A DNA stretch of 7,287 nucleotides from the NCBI GenBank assembly GCA_900766655.1, contig CAAFWE010000211.1, positions 1 through 7,287 on the forward strand, given 5' to 3'. A program made the position numbers and the translations under genes. Positions within the stretch are counted from its first letter, which is position 1. Each line of letters opens with the position of its first letter. The notes under the pieces were generated by a model, which saw only the letters and a program-made list of their open reading frames with translations, had not been told where the DNA came from and searched no databases. Of the stretch, positions 6,446 to 7,287 are shown piece after piece. This DNA is from an uncultured Alistipes sp. (GTDB lineage: Bacteria > Bacteroidota > Bacteroidia > Bacteroidales > Rikenellaceae).

Positions 6446-6566
6446 GAATTTGTATAACAAGAGCTATTTTGAAGCTGCTCGCAGTCTGGAAAAGCGGAGC
6501 ATAGTCTGCCTATGTGAGCATTTTCCAGACAAGGCAGATGCCAAAAGAGCCTTGTTAGACGAATTC
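6446..6566. repeat. 121-bp imperfect palindrome (inverted repeat) in the pgi 3' untranslated region
   Basis: The whole interval between the pgi stop and its terminator folds on itself. The outer arms GAATTTGTATAACAAG (6446-6461) and GAATTCGTCTAACAAG (reverse complement of 6566-6551) differ at only two positions. Further in, GCT, TTTTG and CTGC blocks match with small gaps. The inner arms GTCTGGAAAA (6484-6493) and TTTTCCAGAC (6521-6530) match perfectly. The tip is CATAG/CTATG (6500-6504, 6510-6514) around TCTGC. About 36 of 46 arm positions agree by hand alignment. It codes for nothing credible and holds no transposase. It could be a non-autonomous mobile repeat of MITE or REP type, or an RNA structure protecting the pgi mRNA end. 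Which one cannot be told from a single copy. The nearby terminator is separate. Confidence 0.75.
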
Positions 6567-6568
6567 TA

Positions 6569-7287
6569 TTAGAGGCGAGCCTTAATTGCCTTACTCTCCT
6601 CCTCGTAGCCTGGCTTGTCGAGAAGGGCAAACATATTCTTCTTGTAAGCCTCAACACCCGGCTGGTTGAATGGGTTAACCTCGATGAGGTAGCCACTGAT
6701 ACCACAAGCCTTCTCGAAGAAGTAGAGCAATGCACCGAGTGCAGTCTCCTCGATCGATGGAATCTCGATAAGGAGGTTTGGCACACCACCGTCGATATGT
6801 GCGAGCTGAACACCGAGCTCAGCCATCTTGTTAATCTCGTGCAAACGCTTACCAGCCAAGAAGTTCAAGCCATCGAGGTTAGCCTCATCAGCCTCGACAC
6901 GCACCTCGTGTGCTGGCTTCTGAACAGAGATGATGGTCTCGAACATCGAGCGCTCACCCTCCTGGATGTACTGGCCCATCGAGTGAAGGTCGGCTGTGAG
7001 AGTTACCGATGCTGGGAAGATACCCTTGCCATCCTTACCCTCGCTCTCACCATAGAGCTGCTTCCACCACTCGTTGATATTCTGCAACTTAGGCTCATAC
7101 GAACCGAGAATCTCAATCTTCTTGCCAGCGGTATAGAGAGCATAGCGAGTAGCAGCATACTGCGCTGCGAGGTTATCCTCGAATGCCACACCCTCGGCTG
7201 TAGCAGCCTCCATAGTTGCAGCACCAGCAACCAACTTTTCGATATCGACACCACCAACTGCGAGTGGGAGCAAACCTACTGGGGTAA
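6569..7287 (-). CDS. pgi: Glucose-6-phosphate isomerase, C-terminal part (5' end outside window)
   Basis: The frame runs in from the right edge ([22 protein letters not shown]) and ends in TAA at 6571-6569, directly followed by an in-frame TAG. About 238 C-terminal residues are present, roughly half of the protein. Counting from the TTG at 7273, [14 protein letters not shown] at 93-106 carries the conserved His region, and [17 protein letters not shown] at 195-211 is the second PGI signature with the active-site Lys. [19 protein letters not shown] at 145-163 also fits the bacterial PGI family of about 450 residues. The enzyme interconverts glucose 6-phosphate and fructose 6-phosphate in glycolysis and gluconeogenesis. 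The TTG is not the real start, because PGI-like sequence continues upstream of it. The transcript ends with a long palindrome and then an intrinsic terminator. Confidence 0.96.
   Translation of the reverse strand, partial: TPVGLLPLAVGGVDIEKLVAGAATMEAATAEGVAFEDNLAAQYAATRYALYTAGKKIEILGSYEPKLQNINEWWKQLYGESEGKDGKGIFPASVTLTADLHSMGQYIQEGERSMFETIISVQKPAHEVRVEADEANLDGLNFLAGKRLHEINKMAELGVQLAHIDGGVPNLLIEIPSIEETALGALLYFFEKACGISGYLIEVNPFNQPGVEAYKKNMFALLDKPGYEEESKAIKARL

Noticed and set aside
6440..6570. TATT at both edges of the palindrome as a target-site duplication
   Set aside because: Four AT-rich bases, with two extra bases before the left arm, are well within chance. It is not enough to claim transposition.
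6439..6813. 124-codon minus-strand open frame over the palindrome and the pgi 3' end
   Set aside because: It is out of frame with pgi, Ser/Arg/Thr-rich, and its tail is just translation of the palindrome.
1..7287. CRISPR arrays, transposases, phage or defence genes, riboswitches
   Set aside because: I found no regularly spaced direct repeats, no transposase or integrase motifs, and no long structured leader. Intergenic gaps are all under about 225 bases and are accounted for.

Overview
The window looks like an ordinary stretch of chromosome from a member of the Bacteroidota, most likely order Bacteroidales. Three things point there. Two promoters carry the exact Bacteroidota -7 element TAnnTTTG, and genes have no clear Shine-Dalgarno sequences. 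The protein families (DUF4252, a short CstA, and a glucanotransferase with two N-terminal starch-binding domains) are typical of gut Bacteroidales. Serine is written very often as TCG. An Alistipes-like or related genus is only a guess.

Layout. Positions 1-1536 (+ strand) hold a tight operon: the C-terminal part of an endonuclease/exonuclease/phosphatase (EEP) protein, a nitroreductase-family flavoprotein that overlaps it by one base, and a secreted DUF4252-like protein two bases later. A 15-bp perfect hairpin at 1532-1566 ends this operon and also ends the converging minus-strand pair. That pair is cstA (2264-3685), a peptide/pyruvate-type transporter, followed six bases later by an unrecognised acidic, TPR-like protein (1586-2257). 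Upstream of cstA, a divergent promoter region (3715-3773) serves cstA leftward and a tRNA-Thr(CGU) rightward (3805-3876). A second strong hairpin (3887-3919) separates the tRNA from the converging malQ gene (3938-6346, minus strand). malQ encodes a DPE2-like 4-alpha-glucanotransferase, and its promoter lies so close to the start codon that the mRNA may be leaderless. Upstream of malQ is the terminator of the next minus-strand gene, then a 121-bp imperfect palindrome (6446-6566). The C-terminal part of glucose-6-phosphate isomerase (6569-7287) runs off the right edge.

Functionally, malQ and pgi belong to intracellular maltodextrin/glycogen use feeding glycolysis, and cstA is normally linked to nutrient limitation. 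These are neighbours in central carbon metabolism but are separately terminated, so they are not one operon. No mobile element with a transposase, no CRISPR array and no defence cassette is visible. The least explained items are the long palindrome after pgi, the TPR-like partner of cstA and the near-zero leader of malQ.
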